Assembly (NCBI RefSeq): GCF_014844035.1
Contig: NZ_CP062159.1
Coordinates: 3,472,001 to 3,536,000 of the forward strand
Direction: 5' to 3'
Source of the DNA: Flavobacterium sp. MDT1-60
GTDB taxonomy: Bacteria; Bacteroidota; Bacteroidia; Flavobacteriales; Flavobacteriaceae
Length of the DNA: 64,000 nucleotides
The notes beneath the pieces are model-generated. The model did no database searches. It worked only from the letters and a program-made list of their open reading frames with translations, and was not told the DNA's origin. This document shows, one piece after another, positions 52,452 to 60,594 of this stretch (positions within the stretch are counted from its first letter, which is position 1; each line of letters starts with the position of its first letter). The position numbers and the translations under genes are program-made.

Positions 52452-53085
52452 AAACAAAATTATTATAGTAGATGACCACCAGCTTTTTTCGCAATCTCTC
52501 GAACTTTTAATCAATAGTTTTAAGGATTTTGAGGTCATTAACCGCTTTGAAAATGGCAAAGTTTTTCTTTCGCATTTACAGGAGTATCCTGATACAGAAG
52601 TCGATCTGATTTTATTGGATGTCAATATGCCTGTTTTAGATGGAGTAAGCACCATGAAGTGGGTTAAAGAAAATAGACCCGGCTTAAAAGTCATAGCCCT
52701 CTCTGTCAATGATGACGAAGAAATCATAATTAAGATGATTACCAATGGAGCTAAAGGTTATCTGCTAAAAGATACTTCGCCAGAGATTTTTAAGGACGCC
52801 ATGATATCAGTCATTGAAAAAGGCTTTTATTTTACGGAGATGGTTTCGGGAATGCTGGTTAAAAAAGCCAATGATGATTCTAAAAAGGTTAATTTAAAAG
52901 AAAAAGAAATTGTTTTTATAAAACATGCCTGTACCGAAAAGACCTATAAGGAAATTGCTTCAGAAATGTGTTTAAGTCCCAAGACAATTGACGGTTATCG
53001 GGAATGTCTTTTCGATAAACTCGAAATCAAAACCCGAATTGGATTAGTCCTCTACGCCATAAAACATAAAATCGTTTTGGTTTAA
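52435..53085 (+). CDS. NarL/FixJ-family response regulator
   Basis: 216 residues. The receiver has DDHQLFSQ (D13/D14) and phospho-acceptor D62 in LLDVNMPVLDG; the C-terminal LuxR-type HTH (about 155-216) contains YKEIASEMCLSPKTIDGYR. It is the cognate partner of the kinase encoded just upstream. The closest candidate target promoters are in the divergent region 50313-50595. It is convergent with apt, with 1 bp between the two stop codons. Confidence 0.9.
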   Translation: MKPHTKNKIIIVDDHQLFSQSLELLINSFKDFEVINRFENGKVFLSHLQEYPDTEVDLILLDVNMPVLDGVSTMKWVKENRPGLKVIALSVNDDEEIIIKMITNGAKGYLLKDTSPEIFKDAMISVIEKGFYFTEMVSGMLVKKANDDSKKVNLKEKEIVFIKHACTEKTYKEIASEMCLSPKTIDGYRECLFDKLEIKTRIGLVLYAIKHKIVLV

Positions 53086-53086
53086 A

Positions 53087-53599
53087 TCAATACGTAAGTG
53101 CTGCAAAAATGGGATATTTTTTAATTTTTTCTCTACCGTTTAGAAAAGATAATTCCATTAAAAAATTACACTGCACAATTTCTCCTCCAAGTTTCTCTAC
53201 CAATTCACAAACCGCTTTTGCAGTTCCGCCTGTTGCCAGAACATCATCGTGAATCAAAACGCGATCTCCTTTTTGAATGGCATCGGTGTGCATTTCGAGA
53301 CTATCAAAGCCATATTCTAATTCGTACGACGCCGAAATAATATCATAAGGCAATTTTTTTGGTTTTCTTACAGGAATAAAACCAGCCTTTAATTCGTTTG
53401 CCAATAACATTCCGAAGAAAAAACCACGACTCTCCGCTCCTACTACCTTATCTATTTTTTGTCCTTTTAGGGATTCTAATAAAATTGAGAGGCATTTTGT
53501 TCTGGCAATAGGATCATTTAACAGTGGCGTAATATCTTTAAACAAAATTCCTTCTTTAGGAAAGTCCTGAATATCACGTATATAATTTTCAATCTTCAT
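53087..53599 (-). CDS. apt: Adenine phosphoribosyltransferase
   Basis: 170 residues, standard. It begins with IRDIQDFPKEGILFKDITPL, the adenine-specific hood, and has the PRPP-binding motif RVLIHDDVLATGGTAKA (about 118-134) and VVGAESRGFFFG. It salvages adenine to AMP. It stands at the left boundary of the accessory island; a tRNA gene lies divergently 115 bp upstream. Confidence 0.96.
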   Translation of the reverse strand: MKIENYIRDIQDFPKEGILFKDITPLLNDPIARTKCLSILLESLKGQKIDKVVGAESRGFFFGMLLANELKAGFIPVRKPKKLPYDIISASYELEYGFDSLEMHTDAIQKGDRVLIHDDVLATGGTAKAVCELVEKLGGEIVQCNFLMELSFLNGREKIKKYPIFAALTY

Positions 53600-53626
53600 T
53601 TTTTTTTATTTTTATGTTATTTTTCG

Positions 53627-53657
53627 TTTGTATATCTCACATTTATCTCTATCTTTG
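53627..53657 (+). promoter_or_regulatory. Consensus promoter of tRNA-Arg
   Basis: TTTG at 53627-53630, exactly 19 bp, then TATCTTTG at 53650-53657: a perfect match to the Flavobacterium TTTG-N19-TAnnTTTG consensus. Transcription would begin near 53664, about 50 nt before the mature tRNA. Confidence 0.8.
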
Positions 53658-53713
53658 CACCCGCAAACAGCGTTCAACAAAGCTACGAAAAATTAGCTTA
53701 ATTGAAAACAAAA

Positions 53714-53787
53714 GGCCTCGTGGCGCAACTGAATAGCGCACTTGATTACGGCTCAAGAGGTTACTGGTTTGAATCCAGTCGAGGTCA
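53714..53787 (+). tRNA. tRNA-Arg (anticodon ACG)
   Basis: A 74-nt cloverleaf: acceptor ggcctcg/cgaggtc with one G-U pair, D-arm with gcgcaactgaatagcgc, anticodon stem cttga/tcaag around loop ttacggc (anticodon ACG), T-arm actgg/ccagt around TTTGAAT, discriminator A. No CCA is encoded. A promoter and terminator flank it. The accessory island begins immediately after it. Confidence 0.95.
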
Positions 53788-53793
53788 CTTAAG

Positions 53794-53825
53794 GAGACAA
53801 CTAGCAAATAGTTGTCTCTTTTTTT
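53794..53825 (+). terminator. Terminator of tRNA-Arg
   Basis: Stem gagacaacta/tagttgtctc (53794-53803, 53809-53818), loop gcaaa, then a run of seven T. Classical rho-independent terminator. Confidence 0.9.
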
Positions 53826-53976
53826 ATACACAAACATATAGGTTTTATAAGCCTTCACAGCCTAAAATTTGTGGTTCGATTATTTCAAAAGAAATTCTTA
53901 GTCTGTTTGAAATAAACAGTCTTAAAGTGGTGCTATCAGAGAATTAATCGAAGCTGAACGATGGTTCGAAATCCCG

Positions 53977-54141
53977 TTAAGGATATAGGATTTTTATCTC
54001 TTTTGGTTTATCGTAATTTTTTGATACTAAATATAGTAATTCCAAAATAATTTTAGCTTCCTTCTCATCTACCTGAATGCCGTTCTTGGAAAGAATAATA
54101 ACGGCTTTTTCTACTGAAACATTCTTCTCAATGAAATTCAT
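53977..54141 (-). CDS. Small companion protein of the serine recombinase
   Basis: 54 residues, starting MNFIEKNVSVEKAVIILSKN and continuing with GIQVDEKEAKIILELLYLVS. Its ATG overlaps the last 14 bp of the recombinase gene, so the two are translationally coupled. I recall similar short proteins just after serine recombinases in Bacteroidota, often mislabelled as a PTS component in databases. The conserved NGIxVxEKEAxxILxLLY theme suggests a small helical accessory factor, perhaps for recombination directionality; this is an inference. Confidence 0.75.
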   Translation of the reverse strand: MNFIEKNVSVEKAVIILSKNGIQVDEKEAKIILELLYLVSKNYDKPKEIKILYP

Positions 54142-55618
54142 TTTTTCTATTAGTTTTTCTGTTTCTTTTTTTTGATAATATTTTTAAAAATGCTTGATTT
54201 AAACCTAAAGATAGATCTCCTGTTTTAAAATTAATGGCCGTCGGTGGAATAAGATTTACAAGATGCCTTTTATCTGAGGTCTCAAATTCAGAAAATCTTT
54301 GAAAGATTTCAACTAACGCTTTTTCTTCTATTTGATTTTTTTTATCAATGGCCTTTAATTTAACAACAATATCACGTGCTTCTTTTTTAAGATTTTTAGT
54401 GCTGACTTGATTCTCTTTTTTTAATTCATTGTAGTCATCAATTTTTAATATTCCGGCTATAAATAATTTTCTGCCTCGAGAAAGAGTCAACTCTTCCTCA
54501 TTTATTTTCCTCTCTAATACTTTTTGAGCGTATAAATAACTTGCTTTCTGTGTCTTTATATTCTGGTCTTCCAAAATGTCTTTAAATAATTCAACTGCAT
54601 TCTTTGATAGCATCAATTGTTGAAGTTCATTCTGATAACAGTCATTAAGAAATAATGCATTTATTCTTGTTCTACAGCCATTATGACAATGATAATATGG
54701 ATAGTTTTTTGATCTACCTTTTGAAACACTTCCGCTAAGTTTTCGATCACAATCTGGACAGATTAAAAAACCTCTAAGAAAAAACATTGATTGTAAATCA
54801 TCTCTATTAGAAGTAGTCTTTCTTCTTGTATTAATAACAGACTGAATCTGATTGAACAAAGACTCAGATATCAACGGCTCGTGTAAAGCTTTTACTACCC
54901 CCTCTTCACCAGAGTCTAGTGTGACCGGTATTAGTCCGCAATAAACAGGATTATGTAAAATCCTGAAAAAGTGTGACCTTGAGCATACTAATCCTTTATC
55001 ATTAACTATTTTAATGATTTCAGATATTTTATGATCGTTCTTGGCAACTTGATTAAAAGCCCATTTTATAATTTCGGCTTCAGGCTCTTTAGGAGCAATA
55101 CCTTTTTTACCATCCATTAATGTCAAATTAATAAATCCTAATGGTGCCTTACTAGGATGTCTACCCATCAATTTTGCCCGACGAATACCATTTGCAGTGT
55201 TTTGAGCTCTCCGTGTATTTTCTGCTTCTGGAACAGCTAAATATACAGCCAACATAACTGTGCTTTCTGGTACAGAGAAATCAATTGGTTGATCAATAGC
55301 TTTTGCTGTTGTTTTATATTTCCGAAGCTTTCCAATCATCTCGTAAGCATACTCAACATTACGACTGAATCGATCCCACTTGATAAATAGTATATTTTTA
55401 TCTTCTCCTGATGATATCTTTTTGATTTCTGAGAATAATTGGTTCCATTCTGGCCTATTGAAATTCTTCGCAGAGAAGTCTTCACGATAAATTCCTTTAA
55501 CTTCGATATCGTAATATTTACAATACTTCAATAATCTGTCCTCCTGTTCTGGCAAGGAGTAACCTTTTCTTTTTTGTTCGTCCGTACTTACACGAACGTA
55601 TAAATAGGCTGACTTCAT
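54128..55618 (-). CDS. Large serine recombinase (site-specific integrase type)
   Basis: 496 residues. The N-terminal resolvase domain has catalytic S11 in YVRVSTDEQKRKGYS and conserved Arg in KWDRFSRNVEYAYEM; the recombinase domain (about 150-260) is followed by a zinc ribbon (CPDCDRKLSG then YYHCHNGCRTR, about 295-330) and a long coiled-coil C-terminus (about 380-470). This is a complete phage/ICE-type serine integrase able to insert DNA. It sits next to tRNA-Arg, at the left end of the defence genes. Confidence 0.92.
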   Translation of the reverse strand: MKSAYLYVRVSTDEQKRKGYSLPEQEDRLLKYCKYYDIEVKGIYREDFSAKNFNRPEWNQLFSEIKKISSGEDKNILFIKWDRFSRNVEYAYEMIGKLRKYKTTAKAIDQPIDFSVPESTVMLAVYLAVPEAENTRRAQNTANGIRRAKLMGRHPSKAPLGFINLTLMDGKKGIAPKEPEAEIIKWAFNQVAKNDHKISEIIKIVNDKGLVCSRSHFFRILHNPVYCGLIPVTLDSGEEGVVKALHEPLISESLFNQIQSVINTRRKTTSNRDDLQSMFFLRGFLICPDCDRKLSGSVSKGRSKNYPYYHCHNGCRTRINALFLNDCYQNELQQLMLSKNAVELFKDILEDQNIKTQKASYLYAQKVLERKINEEELTLSRGRKLFIAGILKIDDYNELKKENQVSTKNLKKEARDIVVKLKAIDKKNQIEEKALVEIFQRFSEFETSDKRHLVNLIPPTAINFKTGDLSLGLNQAFLKILSKKRNRKTNRKNEFH

Positions 55619-55962
55619 AGAATTATATGTTTGTTGGTTCTGTATTATCTATTAAATCAAAACAGAATTAACCTGAGAATAAAATTTTGCGATGCTAACT
55701 TACAGAGAAAATATGAACATAGCTGTCCCAGTATTAATTAGAATTAATTGATTCTTTCTTAACATATCAATTGCTTCAATTTCGCCCAAAGTGTTGGGGA
55801 TGCCCTTTTTATCAAATAAAGTTGTCGTTTTTCTTTTTATTTACCATTTATAAAATTACTATATTATCACTAATAAAAAGGCATCAAAATAAGCATAGTG
55901 CAATTTAAAACTGTTCTACAATTTGTTAACTTTACATCTTATCACACATCCATTTATTCTTA
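55619..55962. other. Gap between divergent recombinase and Avs-like genes
   Basis: 344 bp, AT-rich, containing a 46-codon ATG-less open frame on the minus strand (annotated separately) and presumably the promoters of both flanking genes. No exact TAnnTTTG box is seen; tacaatttg at 55918-55926 is one base longer than consensus and lies before the Avs-like gene. No att repeat is recognised. Confidence 0.5.
55700..55840 (-). pseudogene. Possible remnant ORF upstream of the recombinase
   Basis: A minus-strand open frame of 46 codons ending in TAA at 55700-55702, with protein-like content (KGIPNTLGEIEAIDMLRKNQ) and no initiating ATG at its 5' end. It could be the 3' end of a gene cut by island insertion, or a short partner of the recombinase. 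No family recognised. Confidence 0.3.
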
Positions 55963-58900
55963 ATGCTAGATATTCAATATTCAAATCCACCAATAACTAC
56001 CGAAGCATATATCAATAAACCATTGGCATTGGCAAATAAATCTTTTCCTTACAATGAAATTGCAGACAGCCGAAGGTTTGAAGAATTACTTTATAGTATC
56101 AGCTATACATTGATTGGCAAAAATAAGTTTCAACTATATGATTCTGTGAGTTTGATGTCGGGTGTTCGAGATAAAGGAAGAGACTGCGCATTATTTACAA
56201 ATGGGGTGTCAACAGGAATTATACAGTGCAAAAAATATACAGAGCCTCTCAAAAAATCAGCTTTTGGACAGGAAATAACCAAATTTATTCTCAATAGTCT
56301 TTTGGATAACAGACTGATTCCTAATCCTTCTGAATTTACTTATTACATTGTAGTATCAAATGGCTTGGATTCAGACTGCCGTGATTTCATTGATGGCTTA
56401 CAGCATCATATTGATAACGAAAATAATTTTGACAAATGGGTTGCTAAAAACTTAAAACAGCCTACTTTACAATCGTTATTGCTTCCTGACACCTTGGAAG
56501 AGGTGCGCAGAATAATTAAATTAATTACAGTGGAAACGTTTATTCCTGCTGATCTCGACATATTCCTATCTGAGCCTGAATGCTTAAAATTTATTCCCCT
56601 TTTTTTTGAAGTAAAATCTGTTGTAGATAATAGCGCAGTTCAGGAGCTTGAAAAAAAAGTATCTAATTATATTAATCAAGTACTTGATGAGCCTGTTTTA
56701 CGCAGCGAATTAATAAGCGGTTCTTCCAGCCTTCAGATGGAACCTAATGAATTTGAAGAAATTAGTGACAGCCATATTGAAAGAAAAGAAACAGCACAAT
56801 TATTAAACTGGATAAGTACAGAAACAGAAAAAGACAGTCACGAAAAAGAATTGAACATTTGTTTGTTGGCCGGAAATGCCGGCATGGGAAAAACAGTAAT
56901 TCTTAAAGATCTTTATGATTCATTGACTAATGAAGGAATTCCCACTTTGGGCCTGAAGGCGGATAAATTACATGCTGCCAATCTATCTGATTTAAAAGAT
57001 AAAATCGGTCTGCCAATTCCAATACTTGATTTTGTGAAACAGTGCAAGACAAATTATACAAAGACTGTTATAATTATCGATCAGATAGATGCCTTGTCAC
57101 AGTCCATGTCAGCAGACCGCAGCTTTCTTCAGGTCTTCAATATGCTAATTCAAAATTTTAAGCATGATCCTAATATACGGCTGATTATCTCTGTTCGTAC
57201 ATTCGATCTTAATCATGACTCATCACTTCGCATCTACAAAAATCTTAAAACGATTAATGTTGAAATTCTGGATGAAAGTATTGTATTGCAGCAACTCGAA
57301 AAAATTAATATTACCAAAGCACAGCTTAACGGAAAACTTTTACAGTTACTGCGCACTCCAAATCATTTAAACATATTTTCGAGGATTGCAAAAAAACTAG
57401 CCCCAAAATACAATTCAATTAACAGCCTTCAAAGCCTGTATACTGAGTTATTTGAACAAAAGATTTTATCCATTGAGAATTATGTGCCTGTACAGAGTTT
57501 ATCTGTAAAAACACTTTTATTCAAGATTGCATGCAAAATGTTTGAGCAGCAATCCATAACAATAAGTGAACATCACTTTGAGGATTATTTTCAGGAACTA
57601 AAATACCTCGAAAGCCAGCGTTTGATAAAAAAGGAAGATAAGCAGATACAATTTTTTCATCAGACTTTTTACGATTTTATATTTGCAAAACAGTTTGTTG
57701 AAAATAATTGGGATCTTGTCAATTATATCTTAGAACAAGAACAATCAATTTTTATAAGATCTGCCGTTAAAATGATCATTTCATATTTAAGAGAGATTGA
57801 TAAAGTCATTTATATTAAAACAATAAATCAAATACTAAATGATCAAAATATTCTTTTTCACATAAAACAAATGGTTTTTATAACCGTATTAACGCAGGAG
57901 AATCCAACAGCTGCAGAACTGGAATTTGTTGTTTTAGTTACTAAAATTGACCAAAATTTTCATATGGTATTTTTTGAACATGCAACTGCAGTAAAATGGC
58001 TGTATTTGGCAATTGACAAAAAATTGATGTCTGCAATCTTAGAAAGTGAAATTTACGATGAAGAAAGCATTCCATCACAAGAGTTCCACAAATATAGACA
58101 AATGTCGGTTGCTTGGTTTCTAAATAGATTCATAGAACAAAATGACCAAAGGGCTTGGAAATTTGTTATTGACAGCACACAAAACCTTTTAAAAAGAGAG
58201 ATTTTAATACGTATTTCAGACTGGCCGAATAAAAATGCTTATATACTATTGGAGCAGTCCTCAAATTTTTACTTAGTTGATCCTTTTGGCTACTTTATGA
58301 TCTTAAAAAATATTGCTAAAAATGATCCAAAATACAGTTTTGAAAAATTAAAACACAGATATCTTGACGAAGATTTTCTAGACCGTGCCAGCAGGACTAA
58401 AGATCAGGAAAAGGAACTTTTAAATGAACTTTCTAAAAGCATCCCTTCAACTATATTCAATTATTTGTTTGAAATTATTAAAAAGGATTTAAAGAAAAAT
58501 GAAACAACCTATGAAAATATTAATACTGATCATCTCTTTACGGATGTAGAACTTCAGGATGACCAATTTATTTATGGCAATCAATATTTATATTGGCAGG
58601 CTGCGCAGTGTTTGCGGTCAATGGCAAAAGATAGCAATGAAGAATTCTTGCTTTTTGCCAGTCAAAATAATAAGTCAGCTTCAGTTGCAATTTTACGCTT
58701 AATTATATTTGCACTCAAAGAGAGTGAAACTACCTATAGCGCTATTGTTTTTCAATTGCTTTATCACTTGGTTGATAAGGACTATTATATTACATCGAGC
58801 GATCTCGGGTCAGAGTTTTTAGAAATTTTCGAAAAAGCATTCCCAGCCATGACTAAAAAACAGCAACAAGATATTTTGAAAAAAATACCTTTGATTAAAG

Positions 58901-60534
58901 TTAAAGCTGAAACCAGAATCTGGGCTTTTACAGAAAAACCAAAATTACATTTGAGATGGGGTTTAACGCAATATGTAATTTTATTGGCAATTCCACAGCA
59001 AATTATTGATACTGATTGCGATCTTTTAAAATTACAAAAAGAGTTAGAACGTAAAGTTGAACATTGGAACTATACTAAATATAAAACTTCTAGAGGAATC
59101 GCAGGTTTTGTACATAGACCGCTTCGCGAAGATGCATATGCAAAAATGTCTGTTAAACAATGGCTCAAATCATTTTTGAAATATAATCAACATCGCCAAT
59201 TTTCAATGGAAAACCACTTGAAAGGCGGTCTTAGTGAACATTCTTATGCATTTAGAGATTTTGCAAAAAATTTTCCAAACAAAAAATTTGAAGAAATTGT
59301 AAGCCGTTCCATATCCAATACAAATATTCATAGATCATACCCTATAATGGGTCTGTCTGGTTTAAGTGAAGCTAAATATGATCCTCAAATTGTTCACCAA
59401 CTTTTTAAAAATCTTCTGCCTACAGTAGAAAATATATATGATAGCACTTTGGTTACTATAGCAAGGTATTTGGTAGAGAGTAATATTGACAATCAATATT
59501 TAATTAACTATTTACAAGAATGTGCGCTAAATTGGGAAAATCCCAGAGAATATACCAAAGACATAGAGATTCAAACTTCTATTAAGGGACTTATGCAAAG
59601 GGGCTTAAATTCCGACTATGGTTTTGCTGTTACTGCATTAATACAATGCAAAATATCAAAGTATGAAGACATTATATTTGAAACAATTGAAAAAATTTTA
59701 AAAAATGGGCCTCGAGAAGCTAAAGCGTTAGTAGTCCATCATTTTGCATACCTAAATAGTCTTAACCTTAAAAGGTCGTATTCTCTTTTTCTAGATCATC
59801 TTCAAAAGGAAGAAGATATTTACATTATTGCCTCCGGCATATGGGGAATGCAATTTATGGTAAAACATAATTTCCTCCCCTTAATACCAATATTTGAAAA
59901 ACTGATTAGAAGCAGTACATTAGGAAAAGATGACAGCAAAACTTTATTTTCGATACTTTATTTTTCATATTTGCTAGACACACCAGAAGCAGAGCCTCTT
60001 CTTCTTGAACTATTGAAAAATAGTCCAATGTCACGAGACTGGGGAATAAGGGAAATAATGAAACATTTTAACTATAATAATTCCGCTGCTGAAAAATCAA
60101 AATTTCTTCTTAGTGCGATTATAAACTTTGCTCGAAAAGACCTCGAAAGTATATTGAACTTCGATCACCTACCCCTTGAAGATATCAACATTACGGATAT
60201 TCGTACTTTCTTGGAAAATATTATTACTATGCCTAATTACAAAATCACTGGCGATTTTATAGAGTATCTTAAGAATCAATGCAGTATCAATCCAATTGAA
60301 TCAATAGAAGTTTTTAATTTTGTAATAACTAATAATAGGCTTAATGTTGAAGATTATAGAGTTTATCATAATGACGAACTTACAAGATTCATAGTGGGTG
60401 CCTTTAATGCGTTAAAGGAAAACGATTCAGAAAGTAAATCTCACAGAAAGAAGCTTCTGCATTCATTCGATAATATTTTAAGCGACTATAAATACCGTAG
60501 TAGATCAGAGAAAATTCTGGATGAATTATTATGA
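55963..60534 (+). CDS. Avs-like STAND NTPase with N-terminal Mrr-like nuclease domain
   Basis: 1,523 residues. Residues about 35-130 form a PD-(D/E)XK nuclease of Mrr type: E40/E41 in RRFEELLYSI, D74 in KGRDCALF, and Q88-x-K90 in GIIQCKKY. A STAND/NACHT-like P-loop follows: Walker A LLAGNAGMGKTVIL (G304-T311), Walker B VIIIDQIDALSQ (D373, D376), sensor ISVRTFDL (R412). The remaining roughly 950 residues are helical repeats, the sensor part in this class. The layout matches Avs (AVAST) defence proteins, especially Avs4-like ones, which recognise a conserved phage protein and then cut DNA. The ligand is unknown. Confidence 0.82.
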   Translation: MLDIQYSNPPITTEAYINKPLALANKSFPYNEIADSRRFEELLYSISYTLIGKNKFQLYDSVSLMSGVRDKGRDCALFTNGVSTGIIQCKKYTEPLKKSAFGQEITKFILNSLLDNRLIPNPSEFTYYIVVSNGLDSDCRDFIDGLQHHIDNENNFDKWVAKNLKQPTLQSLLLPDTLEEVRRIIKLITVETFIPADLDIFLSEPECLKFIPLFFEVKSVVDNSAVQELEKKVSNYINQVLDEPVLRSELISGSSSLQMEPNEFEEISDSHIERKETAQLLNWISTETEKDSHEKELNICLLAGNAGMGKTVILKDLYDSLTNEGIPTLGLKADKLHAANLSDLKDKIGLPIPILDFVKQCKTNYTKTVIIIDQIDALSQSMSADRSFLQVFNMLIQNFKHDPNIRLIISVRTFDLNHDSSLRIYKNLKTINVEILDESIVLQQLEKINITKAQLNGKLLQLLRTPNHLNIFSRIAKKLAPKYNSINSLQSLYTELFEQKILSIENYVPVQSLSVKTLLFKIACKMFEQQSITISEHHFEDYFQELKYLESQRLIKKEDKQIQFFHQTFYDFIFAKQFVENNWDLVNYILEQEQSIFIRSAVKMIISYLREIDKVIYIKTINQILNDQNILFHIKQMVFITVLTQENPTAAELEFVVLVTKIDQNFHMVFFEHATAVKWLYLAIDKKLMSAILESEIYDEESIPSQEFHKYRQMSVAWFLNRFIEQNDQRAWKFVIDSTQNLLKREILIRISDWPNKNAYILLEQSSNFYLVDPFGYFMILKNIAKNDPKYSFEKLKHRYLDEDFLDRASRTKDQEKELLNELSKSIPSTIFNYLFEIIKKDLKKNETTYENINTDHLFTDVELQDDQFIYGNQYLYWQAAQCLRSMAKDSNEEFLLFASQNNKSASVAILRLIIFALKESETTYSAIVFQLLYHLVDKDYYITSSDLGSEFLEIFEKAFPAMTKKQQQDILKKIPLIKVKAETRIWAFTEKPKLHLRWGLTQYVILLAIPQQIIDTDCDLLKLQKELERKVEHWNYTKYKTSRGIAGFVHRPLREDAYAKMSVKQWLKSFLKYNQHRQFSMENHLKGGLSEHSYAFRDFAKNFPNKKFEEIVSRSISNTNIHRSYPIMGLSGLSEAKYDPQIVHQLFKNLLPTVENIYDSTLVTIARYLVESNIDNQYLINYLQECALNWENPREYTKDIEIQTSIKGLMQRGLNSDYGFAVTALIQCKISKYEDIIFETIEKILKNGPREAKALVVHHFAYLNSLNLKRSYSLFLDHLQKEEDIYIIASGIWGMQFMVKHNFLPLIPIFEKLIRSSTLGKDDSKTLFSILYFSYLLDTPEAEPLLLELLKNSPMSRDWGIREIMKHFNYNNSAAEKSKFLLSAIINFARKDLESILNFDHLPLEDINITDIRTFLENIITMPNYKITGDFIEYLKNQCSINPIESIEVFNFVITNNRLNVEDYRVYHNDELTRFIVGAFNALKENDSESKSHRKKLLHSFDNILSDYKYRSRSEKILDELL

Positions 60535-60594
60535 AATCGCAACTAGTTTTATAGAAATATTAAATTTAAAAGTAAATTGCCATTAATTATCAAT

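Noticed and set aside
53702-53947. Open frame of 81 codons starting near tRNA-Arg
   Set aside because: It runs through the tRNA gene and its terminator, so it cannot be a real protein gene.
53960-53985. ggttcgaaatcccg-like sequence resembling a tRNA T-arm, considered as an att-site tRNA fragment
   Set aside because: The flanking bases do not pair as a T-stem and it does not match the tRNA-Arg 3' end; it lies at the 3' end of the small companion ORF.
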